Positions 36,801-48,389 of a stretch of 64,000 bases of DNA are shown here, one piece after another. The notes beneath the pieces were generated by a model, which saw nothing but the letters and a program-made list of their open reading frames with translations, did not search any database and was not told the origin of the DNA. The position numbers and the translations under genes were made by a program. The stretch spans positions 62,001-126,000 of the forward strand of contig JAMZAV010001057.1 in assembly GCA_024449915.1 (NCBI GenBank), given 5' to 3'. Origin of the DNA: Sweltsa coloradensis. Lineage: Eukaryota > Arthropoda > Insecta > Plecoptera > Chloroperlidae. Within the stretch, counting starts at the first letter, position 1; the number at the start of each line of letters is the position of its first letter.

Positions 36801-36833
36801 CGTGTTAAGGCATGTAAATAAATTTAGATAAGT
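33805..36833. other. Intergenic stretch, no gene seen
   Basis: At about 35630-35677 ACAGATAA.AGAG.ACACTAC pairs with GTAGTGTGCTCT.TTATCTGT to make a long hairpin. 34950-35010 is AT-rich simple sequence. Open frames up to about 93 codons show no recognisable domain. Confidence 0.4.
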
Positions 36834-37160
36834 TTATTCTGTACTTGCGTGTTTTAAAGAGGAAGTAGTGTGTCTAGACCTACGAACGGGAACATTGAAG
36901 TTAATTTTGTACATAAGGCTATCGCAATCGATGGAGTTCAGTTGCTTGCCTTCTAAATTCGAGGGTTTGTAGATTGAACTGATTACAAATGGAGGGTTGC
37001 GATAGTCGCGCCCATTTAGAACTGCAGACTGCAGACGCTCAATGTTGTTCACCCATTTTATGTAATGGGGGTTCCATATCGAACTGGCATAATATGCAAC
37101 ATTGGATCTAATAAATAAGTGACGTTTAAATGGTGACGTACCGTATAGCCATTTCGAACT
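36834..37160 (-). pseudogene. LINE reverse transcriptase C-terminal fragment
   Basis: The minus-strand frame reads SPFKRHLFIRSNVAYYASSI then WNPHYIKWVNNIERLQSAV, and further on SIDCDSLMYKINFNVPVRRS. This matches the layout after the palm in Jockey/CR1-type elements ('L....R..LEYAS..WNP', 'I..IE..Q', 'IDC..LL..I.FNVP.R..R'). Nothing of the catalytic FADD region or endonuclease is present. A 5'-truncated, decayed insertion. Confidence 0.65.
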
Positions 37161-38483
37161 TTTTTCACAATAACTTTTACAACGTCCATTTAGGTTGTGT
37201 TCCGCAAAGGCGACCAGAACGACCAGTCTGCGACGAATGGAATTTAAGTAAACACAATTCGCACTAATGACAGATCAGATTTGCAAGAAACGTATGCGAT
37301 GCGTTGCTGTTTTCACTGTTGTGGTCGAGACCAAGAAGCCCACAGTTTTATTCCGGTCGTGGGCTGGTCTTGAAGAAAGCGCGGTTATTCCAAATTCTTC
37401 ATTGAAAATCATGGAATAATGTCAACTTCCGACAATGTTCCTGTAACTACACATTGGTAGACAATAATTCATTCATTCTTTCATTCAAATCATTCATTTA
37501 TTTAGTAAATGATATGATTTATGTAACAATTTAACGAGATATCACAACTTTTCATTAAAACACGGCCTTGTAGATGCAAGCACCATTTCGGAGCCAAGGC
37601 AGTACCCCAACAATCAGACGTTGAGTGAAACAATGAAAATAACAATACCCAGTCGAGCCCAGAATGGTCGACCGGTCGCCTTTACGGAACACAACCTTAG
37701 TAAAATTCATTGGCTTCGTATTTTTTTAAAATCGTAACAATCGAATGACTGGTGTAAGAGACACAGCTAGATGAGTAAACAGTGTATTTTGGACCTGCGT
37801 CTATCTCTGATCCGCCATTACCGATGAAGAGACGATGGATTTTTAGCGAAGTTTGACATTTTTTATTAGGGGTAATGAGTTCTATCGTTTTGCCAAGTTT
37901 CAAGTGTTAACTACTTGTTTTACCCTAAAAATCTTTTAAGACTGAGCTATTGGGCTCAAAAATGAAGATTTTAATTTATAAAACCACATCATTCTAATGT
38001 ACAACAACAACGAAGCTTATTTATGCTTATAGTTCTAAAGTAGTGAAAGCCTCTTCTACAACTAAAAAATACAGATTGATGAGAATAACCTGGTTGATAG
38101 GAGCATGAGTAAAATAGGCGTCGGCAAGTCCATGTACAATGAAACTATAAGGGTGGCAAGCCGAGCGGTCAGATGCGCTCTTGCATCCAACGAATTTCCG
38201 GGTTAGTTTTTTGTGCGTAGTGACCCTTGACCCCGCCCATCAGGCCAAGCTCATCAACCCAAGTGAAAAAAGGTGTGTTGAATCAAAATTCAAAATTCGT
38301 TTTCCCAAAATTGAGTTTTGCATTTTGTGAGCTGGCCTATGTTTGTAAAATAATGGATGATAGTGAATGAAAACCAAATAAATTTCAACCACGTGTTTCC
38401 CTCCGGTCAATTTTCAGCAATATTTCTTAAAATTTTAATCATCGGTCCGAGGGTGATACAATAATTAAAGACTTAAGGCTTAA
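37161..38483. other. Intergenic stretch, no gene seen
   Basis: Near 38150-38200 'GGCAAGCCGAGCGGTCAGAT' resembles the 5' half of a serine-type tRNA but no complete cloverleaf follows. Otherwise featureless. Confidence 0.35.
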
Positions 38484-38772
38484 GGTTCGTTTACAATCAC
38501 TTAAAAACACGTTAAAACATAACGTAACGTACGGTAAAATTAATGTGGTGTTTACAATCACATAACAACTCAACAAGGGTAGACTCTCGGAAACGGGCTG
38601 TGATTGGCTAAATTAAGAATAAATTACGTAACGTACGGTAAAGTTGAGATTGGATCAACCTCTTCATACGTCACGTGCAATTGCGTCACTTGTTAAGTGA
38701 TTGCAAACAACACCACTGTTTCCAAGGGTTTCAACTTGCTTACTTTATGTTAAGTGATTGTAAACGAGCCAT
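38484..38772. mobile_element. MITE with TTTACAATCACTTAA inverted ends
   Basis: The left end GGTTCGTTTACAATCACTTA matches the inverted right end (TTAAGTGATTGTAAACGAGCC). Two inner blocks ('AACGTAACGTACGGTAAA', 'TTTACAATCACATAAC') add internal repetition. A TTAA lies beside each end, offset by one base on the right, so a TTAA target duplication is possible but not certain. Confidence 0.6.
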
Positions 38773-39090
38773 TAACGTCATTGAAACAGTAATATTGTGT
38801 TTATTGATATTATATTTAGTTTGGGCGTATACAGCTGTATCGGCATTGTCGGCTAGTATTGTCAAGTAAGGAGGTTGCTGGTTCTCATGCAACGCAGTTC
38901 CCTAGTGTGCACTGCACGGCATCTTCTTCATAAGAATAAGACCATTCTCAATCTGGCCGCAAAATTGTTCAAACATTAATGTTTCCTATAAAAACGTAAA
39001 TTAATTGTTTTTACTTATGTGCTCAAATGTTATTAAAAATGAAACTATATAACAGGTAGTAACGTTGTAAGTAAAAATCATTGGACTTTC

Positions 39091-39192
39091 CACTGTTATT
39101 AATATTTTTATTTCAAATGTAATATTTCGAATCCTTTACAGGAGTCTTTATCAAACTAACAATTAAAAAACCACAACAGACAGGACAAAAAA
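39091..39192 (+). repeat. 102-bp perfect inverted repeat, left arm
   Basis: Identical at every position to the reverse complement of 41882-41983. It contains CCTTTACAGGAGTCTTTATC, whose reverse (GATAAAGACTCCTGTAAAGG..TCGAAA) resembles the 3' region of Penelope-like retroelements; that family call is inference. Confidence 0.8.
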
Positions 39193-40847
39193 CATTTCAC
39201 AAAGAATATAATGCGAAGTCTATTTTTCCAGGGGGGGCAAACTTTACCAGGAAAAGTACATGCTTCCATAGCCTACATAGTTACACATGGTTACATAATA
39301 TGCAACTAATGTCCTTGAGTCAGTGGCGTTTACTGAAATATATTTCGGGGGGGGGGGGCTTGGACGAATAACTCAATGGAGGGGGTGCTCCCAAAAAAAG
39401 CGTAGCAGGGATTTTTTTGAAAAATATGTATTTTTGAAGCGGTTTTTTAGAAGCAGTTAACGGGCTTTGCTGAACGAAAAAAAAAGATAATAGATGATTT
39501 TTTTTTTCGTAAACCTAGATGATTTTATAATAATATAACATTTAAGCTGGGATTTCGGGGGGGGGGGGGGCCCAAGTCCCCACCCACCCCGGATACGCGG
39601 TGCCAATGCCTTGAGTATTGGTAGCTTTTATAGTGGTGAAAAGTACCAAATACTTTTGCGACGATCACTAGTTTTGTTTACAAACTTGAGTAGAACAGAT
39701 TTGGTGGTACATCTCTATATCTATCACGCTGGCTAGCTTCTTATGAAGTAGTCTAGCAGATGATCTTATTTGAGAACGATTCTCCCTTGTAACACGTTTT
39801 AGCGGTTTCCTCTTTCTCTCGATTTGTGCTTGTTTGCGGGGAGGGGGGAGGGGGCTGTTTGTGCCAAGAGACATCCACCGTCTACGGATACATCCAAACC
39901 CAAAAAATAATACAATATCTGCCTGACATCTCTGAGATACTACAAGAAAGTGCAAAGCTAGTTAGTTAGTTAGTTAATGTTGTTTTAGGGCACTCAACAG
40001 TAGAGTTATCAGTGCCCATTTCAAGTGTATTGGAATCTTCCAAATTTTCTTTTTTCCATAATTGTGGATTACCACCATGTTTTCTTCCCTCCAAAGGGAG
40101 GAACGTAAGGGAAGACGCGGGGGGTTAATGGGAAGGAGTGAGGATGTTGGATAGGATGGGTTTATCTGGGTGGGAACGGAGGAGTGCTCGTTGCAGAGAG
40201 TATGGAGTTGCAAGTATGGAGAAGAAAAAAGTGAAAGAAGAAAATAAATATGAGTAAGGCTGTGTGAATGAAGAAAGGGTTGTGATACAAAGTTGCGCGA
40301 GAGCTCTCTCTGCAACACGCACCCCAACCGGCCAGAGCTCGCCCTTAGTTTTGGGGAATACACTACTCCCCTACTCACAGGCCAAACCACGGGAAGGTAG
40401 CGAGTTGGACTCTACAATGTTTGTAATTGTATTTGATACACCCACAATAGCGCCGCAGGCAATTTTTTGAAAAATACATTTTTTTGAAGTTGGTTTTTAT
40501 GTGTTTTAGAAGGAGTTGAGGGCTTTACTGAACGAAAAAAAAGAAATGATAATAAATAAATCAAAACGAAAAACGCACTTATTTTGGTTAATTTGTCATT
40601 TTTCTAGGGGGGGCGAGAAGATACTTTCGCCCCCCCCTATGTAAGCTCAGGGGGGCAAGCTACCCCCCTGCCCCCCCTGCTCCGACGCCGCTGTTAGTAC
40701 CAAATTATGATAAAAAAAAGATTTTTATGAATAAAATTAAAAAAACAAAAACATAACATTAAATTTAGGCCTACATGTTGGATGAAATAAAACTATTGAT
40801 CTAGTGATGAAATTGATGGACAAAAATTCTTCCAAATGGCTGGATAA
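39193..40847. other. Intergenic stretch with a duplicated G-rich module
   Basis: A module (G run, 'TTTTTTGAAAAATA..TTTTTTGAAG', 'GGGCTTT.CTGAACGAAAAAAA') occurs at about 39340-39510 and again at 40450-40560 in the same orientation. Around 39310-39600 and 40605-40695 G and C blocks face one another, as in many 'GGCGT..GGGGGG' dispersed repeats. No gene seen. Confidence 0.45.
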
Positions 40848-41762
40848 TTGAACGAGTGAGCGTAGCGAAACGTAGTGATTTCCATTCGACTTAAACGGCC
40901 CTAATTGTTTTTCTGCGTGCGTGCGTGTGTGTGTGTGTGTGTGTGTACGTTGAAAATCAGCCGAATCGCTGAACAGATTGCGCTGAAATTTTAAACAGAC
41001 ATCCGGTACGAGTTTATTGAGAACTGCTAACAAAATCAGCAAGATTCATTGCGATTTAAACCTACAAGAAATGATAAACTGAAAAATAGACTTCCAATGT
41101 TTAGAAATTATTTTAACGACAATGTTTTAGATTTTGAAAAAATATTTTTTGTTTGTTTTTCGCCTGGCCGTGTAATGCCGTGCCCATGCAAGGTCTGTCG
41201 AATGTTGCACGTCAAGGTACCCCCAAATTTCGCTCGTAGATTGAGTAAACCTTGCAATATTTTCACGTATTTCGTACTGGCTATGTTTACCATAGTAGGC
41301 TATGTTTACCATAGTAGGCCCTATTGCCACAGATGATGGACTACACAGCGTTATATGCATTTCAAAACATGTTTAATTATTTTTGTAATACAATCAAGAA
41401 ATTACAAAATCTTTCCCGACCAGGGGATTGAACCCACTTCTTTCACATTTCGGCTACAAGGGCGCCTTAGCCAACTAGACTAGGCAAACGCCAAAGTCGT
41501 AGTTAGACGAGTGAGCGAGTCATGTGGTGAGTACCCGGGAACATTTGCATTTAAGTTTGATAATTATATTCGTATAAATAATAGTTTTTAAAAGTTGAAT
41601 TGGTATACGGGGACGGGCGCGTCAACTGTAAGGTCATAATGCGCCTCTCTAGCCTATGATAGGCTAGGTAGGCCTAAGGTAGGGGGAAGAAAAGTAATGT
41701 AATCGGGTACTCAACACATGGCTCACTCACTCGTTTAACAACGACTTTGGCGTTTCCCTAGT
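40848..41762 (+). mobile_element. HINE-like family 2, full-length copy with tRNA-like core
   Basis: The start is TTGAACGAGTGAGCGTAGCG. The 3' part (41477-41762) is bounded by ACTAGGCAAACGCCAAAGTC and the inverted GACTTTGGCGTTTCCCTAGT, with the start motif repeated inverted (GCTCACTCACTCG) before the end. The design parallels family 1 with another motif. In the middle (about 41380-41480) a reverse tRNA-like stretch has A-box TAGTTGGCTAAGGCGCC and a B-box-like GGGTTCAATCCC, so the element may have captured a SINE. No coding frame. Confidence 0.6.
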
Positions 41763-41881
41763 TAACACTAGGCACACTGATTGTATTGGCCACACAGGAA
41801 ATCAAACCAGCTTCCTTAATTTTTCGTGTAGTGGCATTAGATTCATGTGCCAAGATTGAAGTTTTTTCCCAATTAATACGA

Positions 41882-41983
41882 TTTTTTGTCCTGTCTGTTG
41901 TGGTTTTTTAATTGTTAGTTTGATAAAGACTCCTGTAAAGGATTCGAAATATTACATTTGAAATAAAAATATTAATAACAGTG
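41882..41983 (-). repeat. 102-bp perfect inverted repeat, right arm
   Basis: Exact reverse complement of 39091-39192, 2.7 kb away. Flanks differ. Full identity contrasts with the heavily diverged repeats around it, so the pair is recent or homogenised. Confidence 0.8.
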
Positions 41984-42469
41984 AAAATACTCAAATGTTA
42001 ACAATTGCATTTAGATAAATGTACAATGAGGCCTGCCGTTGAATGTACAGAAAACATGAAATTCGTCTAATCAATGAAATAAATTGACTAAACTAATGAT
42101 TGTTGAATGTTAAGAAGAACTTACTATTTTTGTTACTGGGCAACATTCACAACGTATTTGAAAGTGGGCGTCGGGCTGATAAATATGGTCGCAAATATAT
42201 TAATTGAATATTCTTGTTTGCAAGTTGTCTTTTCTTTATGCACCGATTTTCCGCTCAATTTTAGATCGTAATCCAACGTTCGAAAAATAAAAGTCAAGGT
42301 GAAAAACTTGGTCACATCTATACACTAACAAAAATAACTTCGAAATCTTACACCTTTCCATTTTAAATTTAAAACTATAAATAAACTGTGTTTTTACGCG
42401 GTTGGTGCGCTATCATACCTTATGAACAATAAATAATAAATTGTAAAATAGGCTGTAAATATGTAGGTT

Positions 42470-43091
42470 CCAATTTAATGACAATTTGGTTTTGTTCTTC
42501 AAGAAGTCATTTTTCAAAATGTGATATAATTTTTTAATAACAATGGTTTTGTTCTTTTAAAAAAAGTTACCGACTATTCTTTTAATGTTTTTGCATTGCA
42601 CTTGCAGTGAACAAGGTGTACCGAACTTTGCACGCTCAAGGTTACCCAAAATTCCGCTGGAAGATTGAGAAAACCTTGCAATCTTTATACATGTATTTCG
42701 TACTGGCTGTATTTTCTATAGTATTGTGTGCATTTCAAAACATGTTCTATAATTATTTATACACAACCCAGAAATTAAAAAATCTATCCCGACCGTTGTT
42801 TGAACCCGGGTCTCCCACATTTTGGATATAAAGGCGCCTTAGTCAACTAGATTAGGAAAACGACAAAGTCGTTGTTAGATAAGTGAGCGAGTCTTGTGTT
42901 GAGAACCCGGAACCATTTGCATTTAAGTGGATTGATATATGTATAAATGATAGGGTTTTTAATTTATAAGTTGATATAAGGGCGCGTCAACTGTATGGCC
43001 TCTAGCCTAACCAAGCTGGATCCAGCCTTGTGTAGTGGGAGGAAAGAGTATGTTACCGGGTACTCAACACATGACTCGCTCACTCGTCTAA
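42470..43091 (+). mobile_element. HINE-like family 2 copy, truncated at both ends
   Basis: Contains 'GTGAACAAGGTGTACCGAAC', the tRNA-like core in reverse (42775-42850) and the terminal palindrome halves GACAAAGTCGTTGTTAG and GACTCGCTCACTCGTCTAAC. It stops just before the expected AACGACTTTGGCG..CCTAGT end. Confidence 0.55.
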
Positions 43092-44143
43092 CTTCTTTGA
43101 AATTTCATATTGGCGATGACGATTGACCTTAGAGGCTATACAAATTGTCATGCAACGACAATGACATTATCGAAATCATTGGCATAATTTTCTCGTTGTC
43201 GGTATTGGACGATTATAATGTGCAATAGCAGTTTCAATTGGGAAAATGATTTGCAATTGCTCGGTTGAGTCTTCGTATATATCTGATTGGCACATCTTCA
43301 AAGAGGAACGATTGCACCCAACTTGTGTTTCGTTGAAACGTGCATGACGTATAAGATAAAAAAAATGTATTGATCATAAAGTAATACAGTTTTACATAAA
43401 ATTTTAATGAGACTAATATAAAATGCCTAGACCTAATTATAAATATTTTTAGCTTGGTAAAACGGAGTGAGAATAACTTGGGACTCTCAAAAGTGGCAAC
43501 ACTTATTATTTTGTCGAGTCTAGCAGAATAACTGTGCTGATTTGCAAAAAACGAGGGAACAAGATTTTTGCAATCGCATTTTATGAAATCATAGTCGCTT
43601 TTTATTAATTTTCTTGTCATTTAATAATTTATTCGTTAATAATAGAATATCTTATGTAGGCCTCAGTACCTATTTACAAATCACATGGCGAATTTCAACG
43701 TTGGCAGTTACTACTACATTACAGTACATTCGTTATCATATTACGTTTTTAATCACACACTCGCAAATCACACTTAATTGTTAATTGATTTTAATTTGTG
43801 TTCTATTTTTAAGCTCTTAAAGAAGAGTTAGTTGTATGTAGGTCATTTTGCAATTGTCATCTCCGCTTCATGAGTTTTAATAATAAACGCACAATCATTG
43901 AGTTTAGATAATAAAGAAAAAAATATTAACAAGATAATTTTCCCAATTGAAACCACTTCTGTAATAAACGGTCAACAAAGTCGCCAAGAACATTATACCA
44001 TTTATATAATTTAACTTATTTTTTCATACATATTCGCTAACGTTGCATGGTAGTTATACCCTCCTCCACACAATAAGTACTCTTATAAATGTCCTTGAAA
44101 CACATCATCTAGCACACTTACCACTGGTTGTTTAATAATTTGG
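43092..44143. other. Intergenic stretch, no gene seen
   Basis: A 128-codon open minus frame at 43234-43620 shows no recognisable domain and is of ordinary AT-rich composition, so it is not called. Confidence 0.4.
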
Positions 44144-44306
44144 CGAAGCTATAAAACCAGGGATACTATCCGTACACTGATCTATCTTCGCTATCTGTAG
44201 ATCATGAAGTTAGTTATGTCTGACTGCTCTCGCTTTGTTGCCACTTGTTGCATCCACTCATGGTGACGAAGACGGTGTCGTCACAATCAGTCGTAAGCGA
44301 CCTCAC
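44144..44306 (+). pseudogene. Possible promoter and signal-peptide exon of a secreted protein, frame broken
   Basis: TATAAAA at 44150-44156 is followed 48 bp later by ATG (44204) opening MKLV. One base further out of frame, a classic signal-peptide-like run appears: LTALALLPLVASTHGDEDGV, then VTIS, ending at a donor-like GTAAGC at 44293. The ATG and this run are in different frames, so as written the reading ends at TGA 44264. It could be a dead first exon, an error or chance. Family not recognised; no downstream exon seen. Confidence 0.3.
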
Positions 44307-44399
44307 GACATTTAAGACGAATCAAAGACAGCTTTACTCTACATGATTATCAACTACATCCTTCCAAGAGATTGGCAAAGTAGAATTTGCATGAACTTA

Positions 44400-44585
44400 C
44401 GTTTCAATTAATTGACAATATAGAATTTGCTTGAACCATTACGTTTAAATTAATAACTGCAAATTATATTTTGCCAAGCTTTTCAAGAATGAAGTTACGG
44501 GGAAGTGTACGTTTATGAATTAAGAATGCGCAAATGTAGAAGGGTACATGAGCTTGGCCCTTCTTTTAGATCCCAATTCTTTTAG
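44400..44585. mobile_element. Single arm of the long-palindrome element
   Basis: Matches the right arm of 24431-24815: 'ACGTTTAAATTAATAACTGC', 'TTTTCAAGAATGAAGTTACG', 'GTACGTTTATGAATTAAGAA', 'ATGAGCTTGGCCCTTCTTTT'. The partner arm is absent; family 2 sequence follows directly. Confidence 0.6.
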
Positions 44586-45026
44586 AATGTTAACGTTAAT
44601 GGTTTTGTTCTTGAAGAAGTCATTTTTATCGAATCATGTTTGTCACGTGGTGAATGCATCCAGTGACCAAGGTAACAAGTCTCCACACTCCAAGGCTCTA
44701 AAAAATTCCGCTGGAAGATTGAGTAAACCTTACAATCTTTACACGTAGTTCGTGCTATGTTTTCCATATGAATTTCTAAACATGACCTATAAATTTTTAA
44801 AGCAATCCAGAAATTACAAAATCTATGCCACCGTTGTTTGAACCCGGGTCTCCCACATTCCGGGTATAAAGGCGCCTTAGCCAACTAGTCGAGGCGAGTC
44901 ATTGTGTTGAAAGTTGAGTACCCGGGAACATTGCATTTAAGTTGATTGATATGTATAAATTATAGGGTTTTAATTAAGTTGGCAAAAGGGCGTGTCAACT
45001 GTTAGACCATAATGCACCACTCTAGC

Positions 45027-46407
45027 CAGGGCCGTATTACCCAATAGGCACACTAGGCACGTGCCTAGGGCGCCAATAGACTGGGGGGCGCCTGCGCCCC
45101 TTAGTTTTTTTTAGCGTGATGTAAGCCCAAATTTAAAAATATATATATTATGAATTAATGACTGGGAGATTGCAAGATTGATTAATTCAAAACATTGCAT
45201 AAAACTGACTTTGAAGTCATTTGCAGTTTGTTCTGCCCCCCACGACTGCTACAAAAATTGAGTTAGACAGTATGCTGAAAAAGTTACTTCGTTAGCATTG
45301 CTTAGGGAGCACAGGGCAATGTCATTGTCACAGGTATTGTAAACCGAACTCATCAAGTGAGGCTGTGGCGATCGCCGTGCATGATTTCATTGATTTGGGC
45401 AGAACTCCCACAAGAAGTGATTTAACGAAGCCGTCTACTTTAAACTCAAACTGTCACAACGTCGCTGAAAAATCTGTAAGTGAACGGCATGACAATTTTT
45501 TGTTTTAATAAAGATCCAGCGACGTGGGTAATCAGTGATTTACTCATAGATTACATTGATAAATACAGCATTAATCAAAACATTGACGGAGATTTAACGG
45601 GTTCACTTCGTTTTTACTCGGACAAAAATCGATATTTTAATAAAAACTTGTTACATCGGTAGAATGTCAATGGCGAAGTTGTGTACCGCCACTGGGTGAC
45701 ATATACTCGTCGCCCTCTCAAGGTACAGTGTTTTGCACCCATTGTCAACTTTTTGGTGGAAAGTCACAATTCTCACACGGATATAATGATTGGAAAAATG
45801 CTGGCAATAGGTTAAGAGAACATGAAACGTCCAAAGAACTCAGAACAATTAAATGTTTTATCATTCATAGCTAGAACCAAAACAATGCAAATAATTGATA
45901 CTAAATTAAAAGTGCAGTTGTCAACTGAAATAAAATATTGGCGAGATATATTGAGTCGCATTGTTGCCGTAGTTAAGTTCTTCATCACGAGGGCTAGCGT
46001 TTCATAGTGATAACGAAAAAGTAGAATCGTCTGGAAACTACAATTACCTAGGGTCTCTAGAACTCGATGCGGTTTCACAAGACGTAAAGCGCGTAAGCGC
46101 GTGCAGTACAAACGATTCGGTGACTTCGAGTCCATGTGGGTGAGTAATATAAAATAACATTATTAAACGGAAACTATGGAATTACATTTACACGTAGTAC
46201 CTATTATAAATTGCATAATATTTAAATGTAGTACTAGGCCCTAGCAATTGCCTAAAAAACATTATTTGTGAAATTAGAAAACATTGCATTGTATGCAATG
46301 CACACAATAAACATAACGATATTTTGGATTCCATAGTTGCGTGGGGGGAGGGGGGCGACCTAAAAAATTGTGCCTATATGTTCTCATTATTAGTTAAAAC
46401 GGCCCTC
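45027..46407 (+). mobile_element. hAT-superfamily transposon, defective, 1381 bp
   Basis: Perfect 8-bp target duplications ACTCTAGC lie at 45019-45026 and 46408-46415. Terminal inverted repeats are short and imperfect: CAGGGCCGTATTAC at the left, GAGGGCCGTTTTAAC read inward from the right. The 8-bp duplication is diagnostic of hAT. It inserted into a family 2 copy, and the intact site is visible in the paralogous copy near 41650 (CTCTCTAGCCTATGATAGG). It encodes only the N-terminal part of a transposase, so it is non-autonomous. Confidence 0.85.
45495..46130 (+). pseudogene. hAT transposase N-terminal remnant (TTF/ZMYM-type zinc finger)
   Basis: In pieces across frames the sequence reads FNKDPATWVISDLLIDYIDK, then DKNRYFNKNLLHR, stop, NVNGEVVYRHW. 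A frameshift leads into YSSPSQGTVFCTHCQLFGGK with SQFSHGYNDWKNAGNRLREH (the Cys/His zinc finger), then KYWRDILSRIVAVVKFF and GNYNYLGSLEL. This order is that of the large hAT group related to ZMYM proteins ('DP..W', 'R.F....Y', TTF-type finger, 'YW..VL.R.V.V..FL', 'GNFLG.LEL'). The RNase H-like catalytic core and dimerisation region are missing. Stops and at least two frame changes show it is dead. Confidence 0.75.
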
Positions 46408-46553
46408 ACTCTAGCCTATGATAAGGCTACAGGCAGGGAAGACCCATGCTGTCTAGATTCAGCCTTAGGTAGGAGGAGGAAAGAGAATGTTGCAGATTAC
46501 TCAACACCATGGCTCATTCACTCGTCTAACAACGACTTTGGCGTTTTCCTAGT

Positions 46554-47640
46554 AACTTCAAACCACGAATAGAAACATTCTCTCATAAGATGTAGTACAC
46601 AAAAAAAAATAAACAAAGGTACCATCATCAGACTAGTGAAATTATAAGTTTTGCTACATTCACTTCGGCCATTACACGTTCATCCAAGCGAATATTAACC
46701 TAAATGATCAGGTTGGATGGATTTGGTCAATGGCCGACCTTCCGGAATGAATTATGACGTGAGTGTGTGTGTTTGTGTGCGTGCGTGTGATTGAGTGAGT
46801 GTGTTGGGTGTGTTCAGGTATTCATCAGTTGGAGGGAGTTTCATACAATATAGGCTATAACACTCAAATGAGGAATCTTCCTGTGTTACGTATACCTAAT
46901 GATTAACCAATTGATGTTCACAAAAGCAAATCGACCGAACTTTCTCATATTCTTGATTGTGAATGTTACAATCCCGGCAACGCAATGAACAATAGTACTC
47001 ACTTCACACTTCTACAACTGGGGTCAATGGGTCTCAAGTAGGCCTAGCCTACGTATTGATTGGCCCGCGTCTCTGTGAATTGTGGATACGATAACACCTC
47101 GTCTGGGCATGGGGTAGAATTTAGCACAGAGCATGACTGCTAATCGTCAAAGGCGAGAAAAGTTGAAAAGTCCTTCTCGCAAACATCAACTTGTAAAATA
47201 ATAGGGGCGAGCTCTAGTCGTCGATGTGACTGCCTAACTGGTTCTGTCCAGCACGATGGTGTCATCCAACATTCCCACATACCGTTTTGTGGACTGTCTT
47301 TTTGTTTAGGAATGTACGTACAAAGCTCTTTTAAGGTTGTCTGTATAACAAAGACTAGCTCAAAATACACTACTTTGAGACTTTATTATTATTATGACTG
47401 GGCTACGACATATCATTCAATTAATAATATCACACGAAAATTTCGATATCGATATTTATATATCGACATTTTATTATTTGTGCAAAACAATTTTCAAAGT
47501 TAACAAAAATAACTCAACAACAAAATTTTATCAAATAAGAAGGCCTTCTAGTAATAATGTATGGCTAAAAAGGGATGATAAAGTATCGCCATAAATAAAT
47601 AACGATGGTTATGTTTACACACACGCGTTGAATGTCCCGG
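46554..47640. other. Intergenic stretch, no gene seen
   Basis: A GT-rich tract lies near 46760-46810. Nothing coding is recognisable. Confidence 0.4.
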
Positions 47641-47850
47641 CACCTCCACCATTTAAAAGTCATGCATGTTGAATTAGCTATATGCTACCCGGCACCTCCA
47701 CCATTTGTAAAAGTCATGCATGTTGAATTAGCTATATGCTACCCGGCACCTCCACCATTTGTAAAAGTCATGCATGTCGAATTAGCTATAGGCTACCCGG
47801 CACCTTCACCATTTGTAAAAGTCATGCATGTTGAATTAGCTATATGCTCT
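47641..47850. repeat. Minisatellite, 54-bp unit, four copies
   Basis: Units begin CACCTCCACCATTTGTAAAA at 47641 (slightly short), 47693, 47747 and 47801. Because 54 is a multiple of three, one frame stays open and repeats an 18-residue sequence (KVMHVELAICYPAPPPFV). The same unit, inverted and 51 bp long, forms the array at 53245-53490. Confidence 0.85.
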
Positions 47851-48389
47851 CTACATATCGTACATACTTTAGAAAGCGAACAGAAATTTAAAGAAAACTT
47901 TTAATCTTTCTTGTGTATTTTAACAGCATAATTAATGGCATACACATTTAAATTCCAAAAAATTCTGAGCCTCGTTCTAGTTTTTTACTTTTTTTTTAAT
48001 TGAATATTTTCTCCCCTTAAATTTTGATATTTTGTACGGTGTCCAAATATTGATTTTTTTGTCCAACCCTATTTTTTATATTTTAACTAAAGCCATCGAC
48101 GACGACGACGACGACGACGACACCATGAACGATACCAAAGACGATGACGACCGCGACGTGAGAACCTCCAATTTCCTCCCATTACCTGTAGCTGGTTCTG
48201 ACCAGCATGGTCCTCTCCTTCCTATATCCCCTAGGCAATAGTATCGCATTATGATCTAACGGTTGACGCGCCCTTAAACGTAATGAATCCAAAATAGGAA
48301 ATCATGTCCGCTATGTGCATATTACCTAAACAATGTAATGTCCAGAGATAACTGTTATTATCGTTAATAGAATCAACTCGATTACAATA
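47851..48389. other. Intergenic stretch with a (GAC)n microsatellite
   Basis: The GAC repeat is at about 48098-48121. It is in frame with a short open stretch giving poly-Asp, not recognised as a gene. Confidence 0.5.

Larger units (their letters stand above)
44586..46553 (+). mobile_element. HINE-like family 2 copy split by a hAT element
   Basis: The left part holds 'CATCCAGTGACCAAGGTAAC', the reverse tRNA-like core (about 44805-44890) and the GAGTACCCGGGAACATT block. The right part, after the hAT element, ends ACGACTTTGGCGTTTTCCTAGT at 46553. The other copies at 41.6 and 43.0 kb show the uninterrupted order. Confidence 0.65.

Noticed and set aside
39974..40390. 138-codon minus-strand frame
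   Set aside because: Low-complexity Ser/Leu/Pro content and a competing overlapping frame; no similarity recognised.
43234..43620. 128-codon minus-strand frame
   Set aside because: No recognisable domain, AT-rich composition like its flanks, no splice or promoter context.
48098..48121. Poly-Asp coding stretch
   Set aside because: A plain GAC microsatellite in a short frame.
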